This document shows positions 16,956 to 24,374 of a stretch of DNA of 64,000 nucleotides, one piece after another; position 1 is the stretch's first letter, and every line of letters starts with the position of its first letter. The DNA comes from a bacterium (lineage in GTDB: Bacteria; Chloroflexota; Dormibacteria; Aeolococcales; Bog-877): contig JAJYPP010000007.1 of the NCBI GenBank assembly GCA_021795235.1, positions 1-64,000 of the forward strand, in the 5' to 3' direction. Both the position numbers and the translations under genes were made by a program. The notes beneath the pieces were generated by a model. That model worked only from the letters and a program-made list of their open reading frames with translations, did not search any database and was not told the DNA's origin.

Positions 16956-18505
16956 CGATCGAACTCCGCATGGGAGAGGGCGAAGCTGGCCTCGATGACG
17001 GGAAAGTCGGTGAGATTGTTGCCGCTGGCGCAGGCGTGCGCGAAGGGGTGCCAGTTGACGACTGCCGGCGGGCGAGCCCGCCAACTGATCACCAACCCCT
17101 CCGCGTCCAGGGTCACGAAGTGCAACGCCTGGCCGCCTGGAGCCTCTGCCCAGCCGAGCGCCGAACCCGGTCGAGCCGGGGCCACCTCGGGTGGATGGGT
17201 ATCGGCCGGCCATCCCTCCAGGAGCTGAGTGATTATGGCCAAGGACTGTTCCAACTCCAGGGCATGGACCTGGTATCGGGCCTTGGCGTCGCCATCGGCG
17301 AAGACTGGCACCTGGAATTCGACTTGGGAATAGGCCGCGTACGGGTGGTCGCGCCGAACGTCGCGGTCGATGGCACTGGCCCTGCCCACGGGACCGACCA
17401 GGTAGTGCTCGGCGGCGTACTCAGGCTTTAGGAAAGCGGTGCCCTCCAGCCGGTCCACGAAGGTTGACGTCTCCTGCAGAAGGTTGCGCAGACGCCGGGT
17501 GTGCGTGATCCAATCACTCACCTGCTGGTGCAGCCACTCGCGGGCGGGACTTTCCGGCACCACCTCGGTCCCTCCCAGGCGCAGCACGCCCCGTAGGTAT
17601 CGATGTCCTGACATCCTTCCCGCGGCTCGCAGCACTTCTTCCTTGAGGAGGCCGTACTGGGCCCCAGCGACCAGTAGTCCGGTGGCTTCGGCCAGCCGCC
17701 CGATGGTGCCCAGATGGCTGTGTACACGCTCCATCTCGGCAAAGAGGGTGCGGGTGAACTCTTCTGGCGGCGCGACGACCGCTCCCATCGCGCGTTCGGC
17801 GGCCCTGCTGAAGGCAAGCGCATTGGCAAAGCACGAAGTGCCGGCCAGCCGCTCGGCGAGCTGGACGACATCGGCCGCCGGTCGACCCTCTGCCAGCCGT
17901 TCCAGCCCGCGGAACTTGAAGCCGAAGCTCATGTCGACCACCACGATGTCCTCACCTCCCGAGGCGAAGGAGAACCCTCCCGACTCCTGGGGCCCGCTGC
18001 GAACCGGGCCCAGCGGCAGATGGAAGACCCCTTGGCCGGTGACCGCCGGCCGGCCCGTCACTTCGCTGTGCCGCGGGGACTCTCCAGTGTGGAGATGGGT
18101 CCGAGCTCGGGAGGAGCGGTGCCCGGTAGCTTCCGGCTGCCGCAGCGGAGCGGGTGCCGGGTGCCCCAGAGGAGCCAGACCGTGCATCTCGAGGATATCG
18201 CGCTCGTACCAGCTGGCCGCGTGCGAGGATGCTATGAGGCTCGGGAACTCGGGCTGGCTGAGATCCGTGTGCACGATCAGCCAGGTCGGGTCTCCGGGAA
18301 CCTCCAAGATCGCGGTCAGGCGGGGCTGCCGGCCCACTGGGGTGGTGGCGAACCAGTCCGCCAGCCCAGCGACCTCCACCAGGTGGCCGAGCCGGACCTC
18401 TAGATCCTGCTCCTGGCAGAGGGATACCAGTTCATCCCGCGATCCGGCCCGCACGTCGAATCCCGCCGAGTCGGCCGCCGCTCGCGCGCTGGGAGCCGAG
18501 GTCAC
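16952..18505 (-). CDS. hyfG: HyfG-like NuoC/NuoD fusion lacking NiFe cysteines, copy 2
   Basis: A 517-residue protein starting at GTG 18505, overlapping hyfF-like by four bases (GTGA). Residues 1-150 are NuoC-like (SWYERDILEMHGL is the conserved end) and the rest is NuoD-like. At the first NiFe motif it reads ERLAGTSCFANAL, with both CxxC positions lost and a single displaced Cys. The C-terminus reads FALSHAEFDR instead of DPCxxC. It also has KFRGLE where copy 1 has KHRGIE, so the His of the HRG motif is lost. The two copies therefore differ at the active-site pocket, hinting at different chemistry or a purely structural role. Confidence 0.85.
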   Translation of the reverse strand: MTSAPSARAAADSAGFDVRAGSRDELVSLCQEQDLEVRLGHLVEVAGLADWFATTPVGRQPRLTAILEVPGDPTWLIVHTDLSQPEFPSLIASSHAASWYERDILEMHGLAPLGHPAPAPLRQPEATGHRSSRARTHLHTGESPRHSEVTGRPAVTGQGVFHLPLGPVRSGPQESGGFSFASGGEDIVVVDMSFGFKFRGLERLAEGRPAADVVQLAERLAGTSCFANALAFSRAAERAMGAVVAPPEEFTRTLFAEMERVHSHLGTIGRLAEATGLLVAGAQYGLLKEEVLRAAGRMSGHRYLRGVLRLGGTEVVPESPAREWLHQQVSDWITHTRRLRNLLQETSTFVDRLEGTAFLKPEYAAEHYLVGPVGRASAIDRDVRRDHPYAAYSQVEFQVPVFADGDAKARYQVHALELEQSLAIITQLLEGWPADTHPPEVAPARPGSALGWAEAPGGQALHFVTLDAEGLVISWRARPPAVVNWHPFAHACASGNNLTDFPVIEASFALSHAEFDR

Positions 18506-19986
18506 CGTCCCGCCACCTGACTGGCTCCCACCAACATCGAGTGCAAGGGGCCGGGTATCCAGACGCCCAGGACCAGGACCGCCACCAGCAGGATGTAGCC
18601 CGGGGCCAGCACCGCCAGCCCGAGCTCTGCCCGAGGTGGCAGGGACTCGCCTTGACCCCGACCGAAAACCATCCGGTTGAACGGCTCCATGAGCGCCAGG
18701 AATGCGACCAGCAGCAGAGCCGCGATCCCAGCCCCAACGGCCCAGGCGTGGTTCAGCAGTGCTCCCCGGATGATGGTGAACTCGGAGATGAAGAGTCCGA
18801 ACGGAGGAGCGCCGGCGATCGCCAGCGCTCCCGCTATCACGAGGATCGCCGAGGCTGGGGCGACCCGGATCGCTCCCCGAACCTCATCGATAGTGGTGGT
18901 GCGGAAGCGCAGCAGGAGGTTGCCAGAGTTGAAGAACATCAGGCTCTTGGCCAGGCTGTGAGTGATCATCTGCAGCAGCGCGCCGACTGCGGCGACCGGC
19001 GCGCCGATGCCGAAACCCGCCGCGATCAGCCCCATCTGCTCGACGGACGAGTAGGCGAGCAGGCGCTTGAAGTTGCGCTGAGAGATCAGGAAGACGACAC
19101 CGACCACCATGGACAGAAGGCCAAAGGCGAGCAGGGCCTCGTGCAGTCCCACCGCGCGAGCCCTATTGGCAGGTGTCACCAGCGACAGCACCCGCACGAT
19201 CGCCAGCATCGCGCAGTTCAGCTCTGCGCCGGAGAGCATCGCGCAGACCGGGGCGGGCGCCTGACTGTGGGCGTCGGGCAGCCAGGTGTGCATGGGCGCC
19301 AGTCCCGCCTTGGCACCGAAGCCGACCAGCACCATGAGAAACCCGATGGCTCCCAGTGAGGCGGTGAGGTGGGGGCCCGCCTGCTCCAGGACCGGGATCG
19401 AGAAGTTGTAGGAGGTACCGAGGCGGGCGATGCCGGCCTCGTACAGCAAGAGGAACCCGAGCAGCGCTATCAACTCGCCGGCCACCGCCAGGACCAGAAA
19501 CTTCCACGCGGCCTCCAGCGGTTCGTGGGAGCCGTAGAAGTCCACCAGCGGAGCGGCGGCGAAGGTGGTGGCGGTGACTCCGGTCCAGAGCAGGATCAGA
19601 TTACCCGAGACCGTGGCCAGAATCATCGTGAACGTGAAGAGGTGGAAGAGGCCGAAGTACTTCCGCAGTTCACCCGGCCGGAGCACGTGGCCCTGGGCGT
19701 CACTGCGGAAGTAGGCGATGGAGTAGGCTCCCGCCAGGGTGGAGACCACCACCACCACCAGCAGGACCACCGCATCGAGATCATCCAGGTAAAGCCAGTC
19801 GCCAAAGGCGGTCACCGGGCCGGTGGCTAGGACGCGGGCGATCAGGGTGAAGGCGAGCGCCAAGGTCACCAGACAGGTGGGAAGCACCAGGGCGTAGCGC
19901 AGGCGATCGCTGCGCACCAGAGCGCTGGCGATCCCCGCGAGCAGCGGCACTGCCAGCATCGCCAGCAGGAGTCCCGGGTCGATCAT
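18502..19986 (-). CDS. hyfF: HyfF-like antiporter-type subunit, copy 2
   Basis: A 494-residue polytopic protein of the NuoN/L type, ATG 19986, overlapping neighbours by four bases on each side. The signature [21 protein letters not shown] near residue 225 has the helix-7 Lys, and QAPAPVCAMLSGAELNCAM and FKRLLAYSSVEQMG follow as in copy 1. At the usual helix-5 Glu position the sequence reads NLILLWTGVTATTFAAAPL, with no acidic residue, whereas copy 1 has [13 protein letters not shown]. Loss of this Glu would be expected to weaken or change ion translocation in this subunit; the alignment by eye is reasonably clear but should be checked. Confidence 0.85.
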   Translation of the reverse strand: MIDPGLLLAMLAVPLLAGIASALVRSDRLRYALVLPTCLVTLALAFTLIARVLATGPVTAFGDWLYLDDLDAVVLLVVVVVSTLAGAYSIAYFRSDAQGHVLRPGELRKYFGLFHLFTFTMILATVSGNLILLWTGVTATTFAAAPLVDFYGSHEPLEAAWKFLVLAVAGELIALLGFLLLYEAGIARLGTSYNFSIPVLEQAGPHLTASLGAIGFLMVLVGFGAKAGLAPMHTWLPDAHSQAPAPVCAMLSGAELNCAMLAIVRVLSLVTPANRARAVGLHEALLAFGLLSMVVGVVFLISQRNFKRLLAYSSVEQMGLIAAGFGIGAPVAAVGALLQMITHSLAKSLMFFNSGNLLLRFRTTTIDEVRGAIRVAPASAILVIAGALAIAGAPPFGLFISEFTIIRGALLNHAWAVGAGIAALLLVAFLALMEPFNRMVFGRGQGESLPPRAELGLAVLAPGYILLVAVLVLGVWIPGPLHSMLVGASQVAGR

Positions 19987-20627
19987 CCACGCAACCTGGT
20001 GAGCTCGGAAGTATCCGTGCCCGCTACCGCATCGCGCATGCGCGCGACCAAGAACCCCATGACCAAGACGGCGATGAGCACGTCCAGCACGATCGCCACT
20101 TCGATGACCAAGCTGAGCTGCGGTGCCACCACCAGGCTCAGCAGGAGCAGTCCGTTCTCAGCGGCCAGCAAGCCGGTGACCTGGAGGATGGCGTCGCGGC
20201 GGGCGATGGTCGTGAACAGACCAAGCAGGAATACCGCCAGGGAAATTCCCAGCACGGATTGGGGGAGGAACTGTGCTTCGAAGGGGAGCCGGGTGGCGGC
20301 CAGCAAGCCAATCAGGCTGAGTCCGGCCCCTACCAGCAGGGCGGTGGGGAACCGCACATAGTAGGCGATCTCCCGGCCGGCCACCAGGGCGAAGGCAACC
20401 CGGCGCCGGAGCAGTTGGGGGATGAGGATGCCCTTGACGGTCAGGATGAGTAGGCCGAAGAACAATAGCTCCAGCAACCGGGTGTCCAAGTAGAGGGCCA
20501 GAGAAACCAGTCCCAGCAGCCAGGACTGGACGGCGTAGGCGGAAACCGCGCTGCTGAGGCGGCGGGTCACGATGAACCAGTAAGTGACCAGCAGCAGCAG
20601 CGCGGAGAGGATCACCTCAGCCAGCAC
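19983..20627 (-). CDS. hyfE: HyfE-like membrane subunit, copy 2
   Basis: A 214-residue membrane protein with about seven hydrophobic segments, starting at GTG 20627 with GGGAG seven bases upstream. It carries LQVTGLLAAENGLLLLSLVV near residue 150, matching the NuoK-type helix with its buried Glu (AEN) found in copy 1 (IMEN). The length is close to copy 1 (224). It is separated from the hyfC-like gene by 36 bases, the only real gap inside operon 2, and overlaps the next gene by four bases. Confidence 0.8.
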   Translation of the reverse strand: MLAEVILSALLLLVTYWFIVTRRLSSAVSAYAVQSWLLGLVSLALYLDTRLLELLFFGLLILTVKGILIPQLLRRRVAFALVAGREIAYYVRFPTALLVGAGLSLIGLLAATRLPFEAQFLPQSVLGISLAVFLLGLFTTIARRDAILQVTGLLAAENGLLLLSLVVAPQLSLVIEVAIVLDVLIAVLVMGFLVARMRDAVAGTDTSELTRLRG

Positions 20628-20663
20628 GTCCGCTCCCTCGCGAGCTGCCGCCCGTGCGTCTCA

Positions 20664-21611
20664 TCAGTGTCCCACCGTGTAGAGCGCCAGCCCGAGGAAC
20701 GCCAGGACGAAGCTGCCTCCGAGGTACTCGGGCACTCTCATGATGCGGATCTTCGCCAGGGCCGACTCGATTCCCACCAGGAGGATGGCGGCAGCCAACA
20801 TCTTGCCAGCCAGGGTGGCGATGGCCACCGCGAAGGCGGGAATGCTGATGGCACCGGCCAGGCCCAACGGGAAAACCAACACGTTGAGCCAGACGATCAG
20901 CAGCACGAAGAGCTTCATGAAGCCGCCCCACTCGAACAGCGCCAAGTCCGGGCCGGAGAACTCATAGAGCCGCGAGGACTCGATCATCGAGAGCTCTTGG
21001 GAGCTGTTGGGGTTGTCAATCGGCAAGCGGCCCGCTTCCGCCAGGATCACCATCAGGAAGGCGGCGGCAATCAGCGCATGGCTGGGCACGATGTGCGCGG
21101 AGCTGGTGAAGAGCGCATCGTTGACCACGAAGGGCACGGTGCCCCCCGAGATGAAGCCCACCGCGAAGAAGACCACGATGAAAGTCGGCTCGGCCAGCGA
21201 GGAGACGAAACGCGATCGGCTGCTGCCCAGGCCCCCGTAGGGGCTGCCGCCGTCCATGGCGGCCAGGTTGGTGAAGAAGCCCCCGATCCCGATTACAAAG
21301 CCGCTACCGACCATGTCGGCCATGAATGCCCAGCTGAGAGGGGCCGCGGTCAGGACCGGAATCAGCATCGCGAACGCGATCGGAGTTGCGAATACGATGT
21401 ACGGTGCCACCACCGAGACGGCGGATCCGTGCGGCGTGCGGCTTCTCTGCTTGCGCAGGAGTTTGGCGAGGTCGTAATAGGGCTGCCAAGGGGGGGCCCC
21501 CCGGCGCGACTGGACCTTGGCCTTCAGGTTCTCGATGACTCCCTTAAGCAGCGGGGACAGTGCTACCACCGTCACCACGGCAATAAGCTGCCCGATGGCG
21601 GCCGCTAACAT
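20664..21611 (-). CDS. hyfC: HyfC/NuoH-like membrane subunit, copy 2
   Basis: A 315-residue polytopic protein, the same length as copy 1, starting at ATG 21611. The family motif appears as AEAGRLPIDNPNSSQELSM near residue 198, followed by FSGPDLALFEWGGFMKLF, corresponding to YSGREYAIVKWGGWMKLF in copy 1. It is the first gene of operon 2 and lies 74 bases after the second fluoride-type aptamer. No strong Shine-Dalgarno sequence is visible before its ATG, which may fit control of translation by the leader. Role as for copy 1: the anchor between the hydrophilic arm and the antiporter-like subunits. Confidence 0.85.
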   Translation of the reverse strand: MLAAAIGQLIAVVTVVALSPLLKGVIENLKAKVQSRRGAPPWQPYYDLAKLLRKQRSRTPHGSAVSVVAPYIVFATPIAFAMLIPVLTAAPLSWAFMADMVGSGFVIGIGGFFTNLAAMDGGSPYGGLGSSRSRFVSSLAEPTFIVVFFAVGFISGGTVPFVVNDALFTSSAHIVPSHALIAAAFLMVILAEAGRLPIDNPNSSQELSMIESSRLYEFSGPDLALFEWGGFMKLFVLLIVWLNVLVFPLGLAGAISIPAFAVAIATLAGKMLAAAILLVGIESALAKIRIMRVPEYLGGSFVLAFLGLALYTVGH

Positions 21612-21684
21612 GATGCGGCCGGTTCGCTCGCGCGGCGATGCACGGGTGCCCTAGCTCCTCTAGTCGTGGACAACAGTTGAAGCC

Positions 21685-21750
21685 AGGGGCCATTAGCTCC
21701 GATCCGGAGCCAGCTTGGCGAGTCCGCCGCGGCGAGCCCCATCGCCGCTC
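21685..21750 (-). ncRNA. crcB-motif (fluoride) riboswitch aptamer, operon 2
   Basis: On the minus strand, hairpin GCGGCG / CGCCGC (21747 to 21728) encloses AUGGGGCU, giving the conserved GGCGAUGGGGCUCGCC. After an extra small hairpin (GGCG-GACU-CGCC) comes GCUCCGGAUCGGAGC and then UAAUGGCCCCU (21695-21685). Loop GGGGC pairs with GCCCC of the 3' block, as in the crcB pseudoknot and as in the operon 1 leader. It departs from the usual consensus by lacking the UAA after the first hairpin and by the inserted hairpin. No terminator T tract follows; an alternative hairpin can form between GCCCCUGGC and GCUAGGGC (21655-21648), so the output may be by another route. Confidence 0.7.
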
Positions 21751-21781
21751 GTACTAGTGCCAGTTTAGGGGGAAAGATCGA

Positions 21782-21800
21782 GGAGGTCAAACTGACCTCC
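21782..21800. promoter_or_regulatory. Perfect inverted repeat upstream of operon 2
   Basis: GGAGGTCA, spacer AAC, TGACCTCC: eight-base arms in perfect symmetry, 32 bases before the aptamer as transcribed and 92 bases past the catalase stop. It is the right size for a dimeric regulator such as a MarR protein, and lies where the operon 2 promoter should be. A half-site-like TGAGGTCA occurs at about 5273-5280 upstream of operon 1. Confidence 0.45.
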
Positions 21801-21892
21801 ATCCGCGCGCGGTGGTGATCGCCGGCCGTGGAGGCCGCGGATGCCCGAGTTGGCTCACCTATTCATGGCCCCTGCCCCGGCAGCGGACTGGG

Positions 21893-23362
21893 TCAGCCTT
21901 GTTGGGCGCGACCCAACCCGGCGCCGACCCGCTGACCCAGGTCTCGGTCGACACTGGTCCAGTAGGCGATCACCCGGTCCAGGACCGGGTCCGACACATG
22001 GTCCCCGGCGTGTTCCACGATGTTGGCTACCAGGTGATCTCGGTCGCCACCGGTCATCACGTCCCGCACGAGGGAGCCCGCCTGGCCGAAGTCATCGTCC
22101 TGCGAGTGCAGCTCTTGGGCGTAGCGGCCGAGATCGCCGCCGGGCACGACCCAACTGAGATCGCCCCCGACCGCGGGGTCGGCTGTGGGGCCACCGTACG
22201 AGTTGGGGGCATACACGGGTTGCCTCCCCGAGTGGCGGTAGGCCATCTGGGCGTCCTTGTTGTAGGAGTGCACCTCGACCTTGGGGGCATTGATGGGCAG
22301 CTGCTCGTAGTTGGGTCCGATGCGGTGGAGATGGGTGTCGTGGTAGGAGAAGATCCTGCCCATCAACATCCTGTCCGGACTGAGACCGGTGCCGGGCACC
22401 AGGTTGGCCGGGGAGAACCCCGCTTGCTCAACCTCGGCGAAGAAGTTCTCGGGATTGCGATCCAGCACCATTCTGCCGACCTCGATGGGCGGGTAGTCCC
22501 CATGCGGCCACGCCTTGGTCAGATCGAACGGGTTGAAGCGGTAGGAGGCGGCGTCGTCGAAGGGCATCACCTGGACCTCCAACCGCCACTCCGGCGCCCG
22601 ACCCTGGGCGATGTTCTCGAAGAGGTCGCGGCGATGGAAGTCAGGATCCTCGGCGGCCATCGCCTTGGCCTCGGAGCTGGTGAAGTTCTCGATCCCCTGG
22701 GCGGTCTTGAAGTGATACTTGACCCAGAACCGCTCCCTGTTGGCGTTGATCCATGAGAAGGTGTGGCTGCCGTACCCGTTCATGTGGCGCCAGGTCCTCG
22801 GGGTTCCCCGGTCTGACATCAGGATCGTCACCTGATGGGCGCTCTCAGGCGACAGCGTCCAGAAATCCCATTGCATGTCATTCGAACGCAGACCGGTGTC
22901 GGGCATCCGCTTTTGCGAATGGATGAAGTCCTGAAATTTGGAGGCATCCCGAACGAAGAAGACCGGGGTGTTGTTGCCCACCAGGTCGAAATTGCCCTCC
23001 TCGGTGTAGAACTTCAACGCGAAGCCACGCGGGTCGCGCACCGTGTCGGGATAGCCCTGCTCTCCGGCCACAGTCGAGAAGCGAGCGAAGACCGGGGTGC
23101 GCTTGCCCACCTTGCCCAGGAAGCTCGCACTGGTGAAGGCGGTGACATCGCCTGTCACCTCAAAGAACCCGTGGGCACCGCCGCCCTTGGCGTGGACAAC
23201 CCGCTCGGGGACCCGCTCCCGGTTGAAGTGCTGCATCTTCTGGACCAGGTAATGGTCATGCAGAACCGTCGGTCCGCCTGGCCCTACGGTCAGCGAGTAC
23301 TCGTCGCTGGGGGAGGGCACTCCCGAATCAGTGGTGGTCCTTGGGGTCAGCTCATCGGCCAT
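21893..23362 (-). CDS. katA: Monofunctional haem catalase (small subunit, clade 3)
   Basis: A 489-residue protein that dismutates hydrogen peroxide to water and oxygen. The start is ATG 23362 with GGAGGAG upstream. The distal His lies in ERVVHAKGGGAHGFFEVT, the Asn in FDLVGNNTPVFFVRD, and the proximal haem ligand Tyr in RIFSYHDTHLHRIG, all expected catalase positions. The length matches small-subunit clade 3 enzymes without the C-terminal flavodoxin-like domain. It lies 12 bases downstream of a Fur-family gene in the same direction, so a fur-katA operon under peroxide or metal control is likely, as in CatR-catalase and FurA-KatG systems. Confidence 0.95.
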   Translation of the reverse strand: MADELTPRTTTDSGVPSPSDEYSLTVGPGGPTVLHDHYLVQKMQHFNRERVPERVVHAKGGGAHGFFEVTGDVTAFTSASFLGKVGKRTPVFARFSTVAGEQGYPDTVRDPRGFALKFYTEEGNFDLVGNNTPVFFVRDASKFQDFIHSQKRMPDTGLRSNDMQWDFWTLSPESAHQVTILMSDRGTPRTWRHMNGYGSHTFSWINANRERFWVKYHFKTAQGIENFTSSEAKAMAAEDPDFHRRDLFENIAQGRAPEWRLEVQVMPFDDAASYRFNPFDLTKAWPHGDYPPIEVGRMVLDRNPENFFAEVEQAGFSPANLVPGTGLSPDRMLMGRIFSYHDTHLHRIGPNYEQLPINAPKVEVHSYNKDAQMAYRHSGRQPVYAPNSYGGPTADPAVGGDLSWVVPGGDLGRYAQELHSQDDDFGQAGSLVRDVMTGGDRDHLVANIVEHAGDHVSDPVLDRVIAYWTSVDRDLGQRVGAGLGRAQQG

Positions 23363-23374
23363 AGTGACTCCTCC

Positions 23375-23854
23375 TCAGTTTGGCTGCGCTCCAGGGACCA
23401 TGCCGGCGCGTGCCGGATCCCGGCACTCACCACAGATCCCCCAATAGGTGACGTCTGCCTCATCGATCAGGTAGCCGGCGGTGCGGGCAGGTTGCAGGCA
23501 AGGCACCTGCCCGACGGCGCAATCCACGTCCTCCACGGCGCCGCAGGATCGGCAAACCAAATGGTGATGGTTGTCTCCGACGCGGGCCTCGTAGAGGGCG
23601 GGGCTCCCCGCCGGCTCGATTCGGCGGACCAAGCGGACCGCTGTGAAGATCCGCAGCACGTCGTAAACGCCCTGGGTAGAGATGGTGCCGACGCGTTGCC
23701 TCACCCCGTCCGCGATGGCGTCCACCCCCTGGTGGCCACCCTCTCTGAGCGTGGTCAATACCGCCAGCCGCGCCGCCGTGACCCTGAGCCCGGACGCTCG
23801 CAGCCGATCCGCGTCCGCCAGGTCCAGTGGTTGCGCCATGCCCATCACGGCCAT
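23375..23854 (-). CDS. Fur-family regulator (PerR/CatR-like)
   Basis: A 159-residue Fur-family protein. ATG 23854 is chosen because GGAG lies seven bases upstream; ATGs at 23845 and 23839 are also possible. The winged helix covers residues 18-80 (LRVTAARLAVL, STQGVYDVLRIF). The metal-binding segment HHHLVCRSCGAVEDV and the second CxxC (ICGEC) form the structural zinc site. It is directly upstream of katA, which makes a peroxide-responsive repressor (PerR/CatR type) more likely than an iron regulator. An AT-rich palindrome at 23878-23887 in its own promoter suggests autoregulation. Confidence 0.9.
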   Translation of the reverse strand: MAVMGMAQPLDLADADRLRASGLRVTAARLAVLTTLREGGHQGVDAIADGVRQRVGTISTQGVYDVLRIFTAVRLVRRIEPAGSPALYEARVGDNHHHLVCRSCGAVEDVDCAVGQVPCLQPARTAGYLIDEADVTYWGICGECRDPARAGMVPGAQPN

Positions 23855-23874
23855 AATACTCCAGCCATGTGATC

Positions 23875-23897
23875 GCACTATTAATAGAGTGAGTCAA
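23875..23897 (-). promoter_or_regulatory. Putative Fur/PerR box and promoter of fur-katA
   Basis: CTATTAATAG at 23878-23887 is a perfect ten-base palindrome, very AT-rich for this DNA, flanked by ACT and TG. TTGACT on the minus strand (23897-23892) is a good -35. The box lies about 24 bases before the chosen start. No good -10 is seen at the usual spacing. Confidence 0.5.
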
Positions 23898-24098
23898 GTG
23901 CCCGCGGGCGCTGCCGTGCCGGTGGCGCTCGCCGGGTTGATCCGTCGGCTCCATGACGCCGCCGACGGATGGGAGCCGTCGGCGGACGCCGCCTGGGGAT
24001 CGATCCCCGGCCAGCACCACGTGGCCGTTCCGGCCCTGTTCGACCGGCCAGAGTTGATCGCCCACCAGGACTACTGCCCCGGTAACGTCGTGTTCCGC
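23889..24098 (+). pseudogene. Fragment of an aminoglycoside phosphotransferase-like gene
   Basis: The plus frame from GTG 23889 reads LAGLIRRLHDAADGWEPSAD and then RPELIAHQDYCPGNVVFR. This is the C-lobe pattern of APH/choline-kinase-like phosphotransferases: an arm helix (LxRxLHDA) followed by the catalytic loop HxDxxxxNV, here HQDYCPGNV. Homology starts abruptly and ends at about 24098, where an oppositely oriented resolvase fragment begins. Neither the N-lobe nor the DxD metal loop that follows the catalytic loop is present. It is therefore a broken remnant that overlaps the fur promoter. Confidence 0.6.
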
Positions 24099-24101
24099 AC
24101 C

Positions 24102-24311
24102 GGTCGTGCCCGACACCCGCACATACAGCGCCTCGCGGCGGGGTATGTCCTTTGGCGCCTGGCCCAAGAACCGGTCCAAGTCCTCGCTACGGAACCTCCG
24201 TTCCCGGCCCGGGCGCACCACCGGCACTCGGCCCTCGTCAGCCCAACGCCTCAACGTCACCGGGTGCACCCCCAGCACCTCCGCCGCCGCCTTGAGTCGC
24301 AACAATGCCAT
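24102..24311 (-). pseudogene. Fragment of an IS607-type serine resolvase (TnpA)
   Basis: From ATG 24311 (GGTGG upstream) the minus strand encodes a MerR-like helix-turn-helix (VLGVHPVTLRRWADEG) and then the start of a serine recombinase catalytic domain (ALYVRVSGTTG). This HTH-first order is diagnostic of IS607-family TnpA. Homology ends after SGTTG at about 24102, where the aminoglycoside phosphotransferase fragment begins, so most of the catalytic domain is gone. The upstream bases 24312-24345 (with CATGAGTGACATG on the minus strand) are probably left-end DNA of the element. There is no tnpB here, but a TnpB tail occurs at 26007-26240. Confidence 0.7.
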
Positions 24312-24374
24312 GCCACCAAGTCTTACATGTCACTCATGCTCGCTTAGCAAAAGCGGTCACTGCTGCGGACCCTG

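Noticed and set aside
5428-21611. Functional NiFe hydrogenases or formate hydrogenlyases
   Set aside because: The NiFe-binding cysteine motifs are missing in both large subunits and no maturation (hyp) genes or formate dehydrogenase are present in the window.
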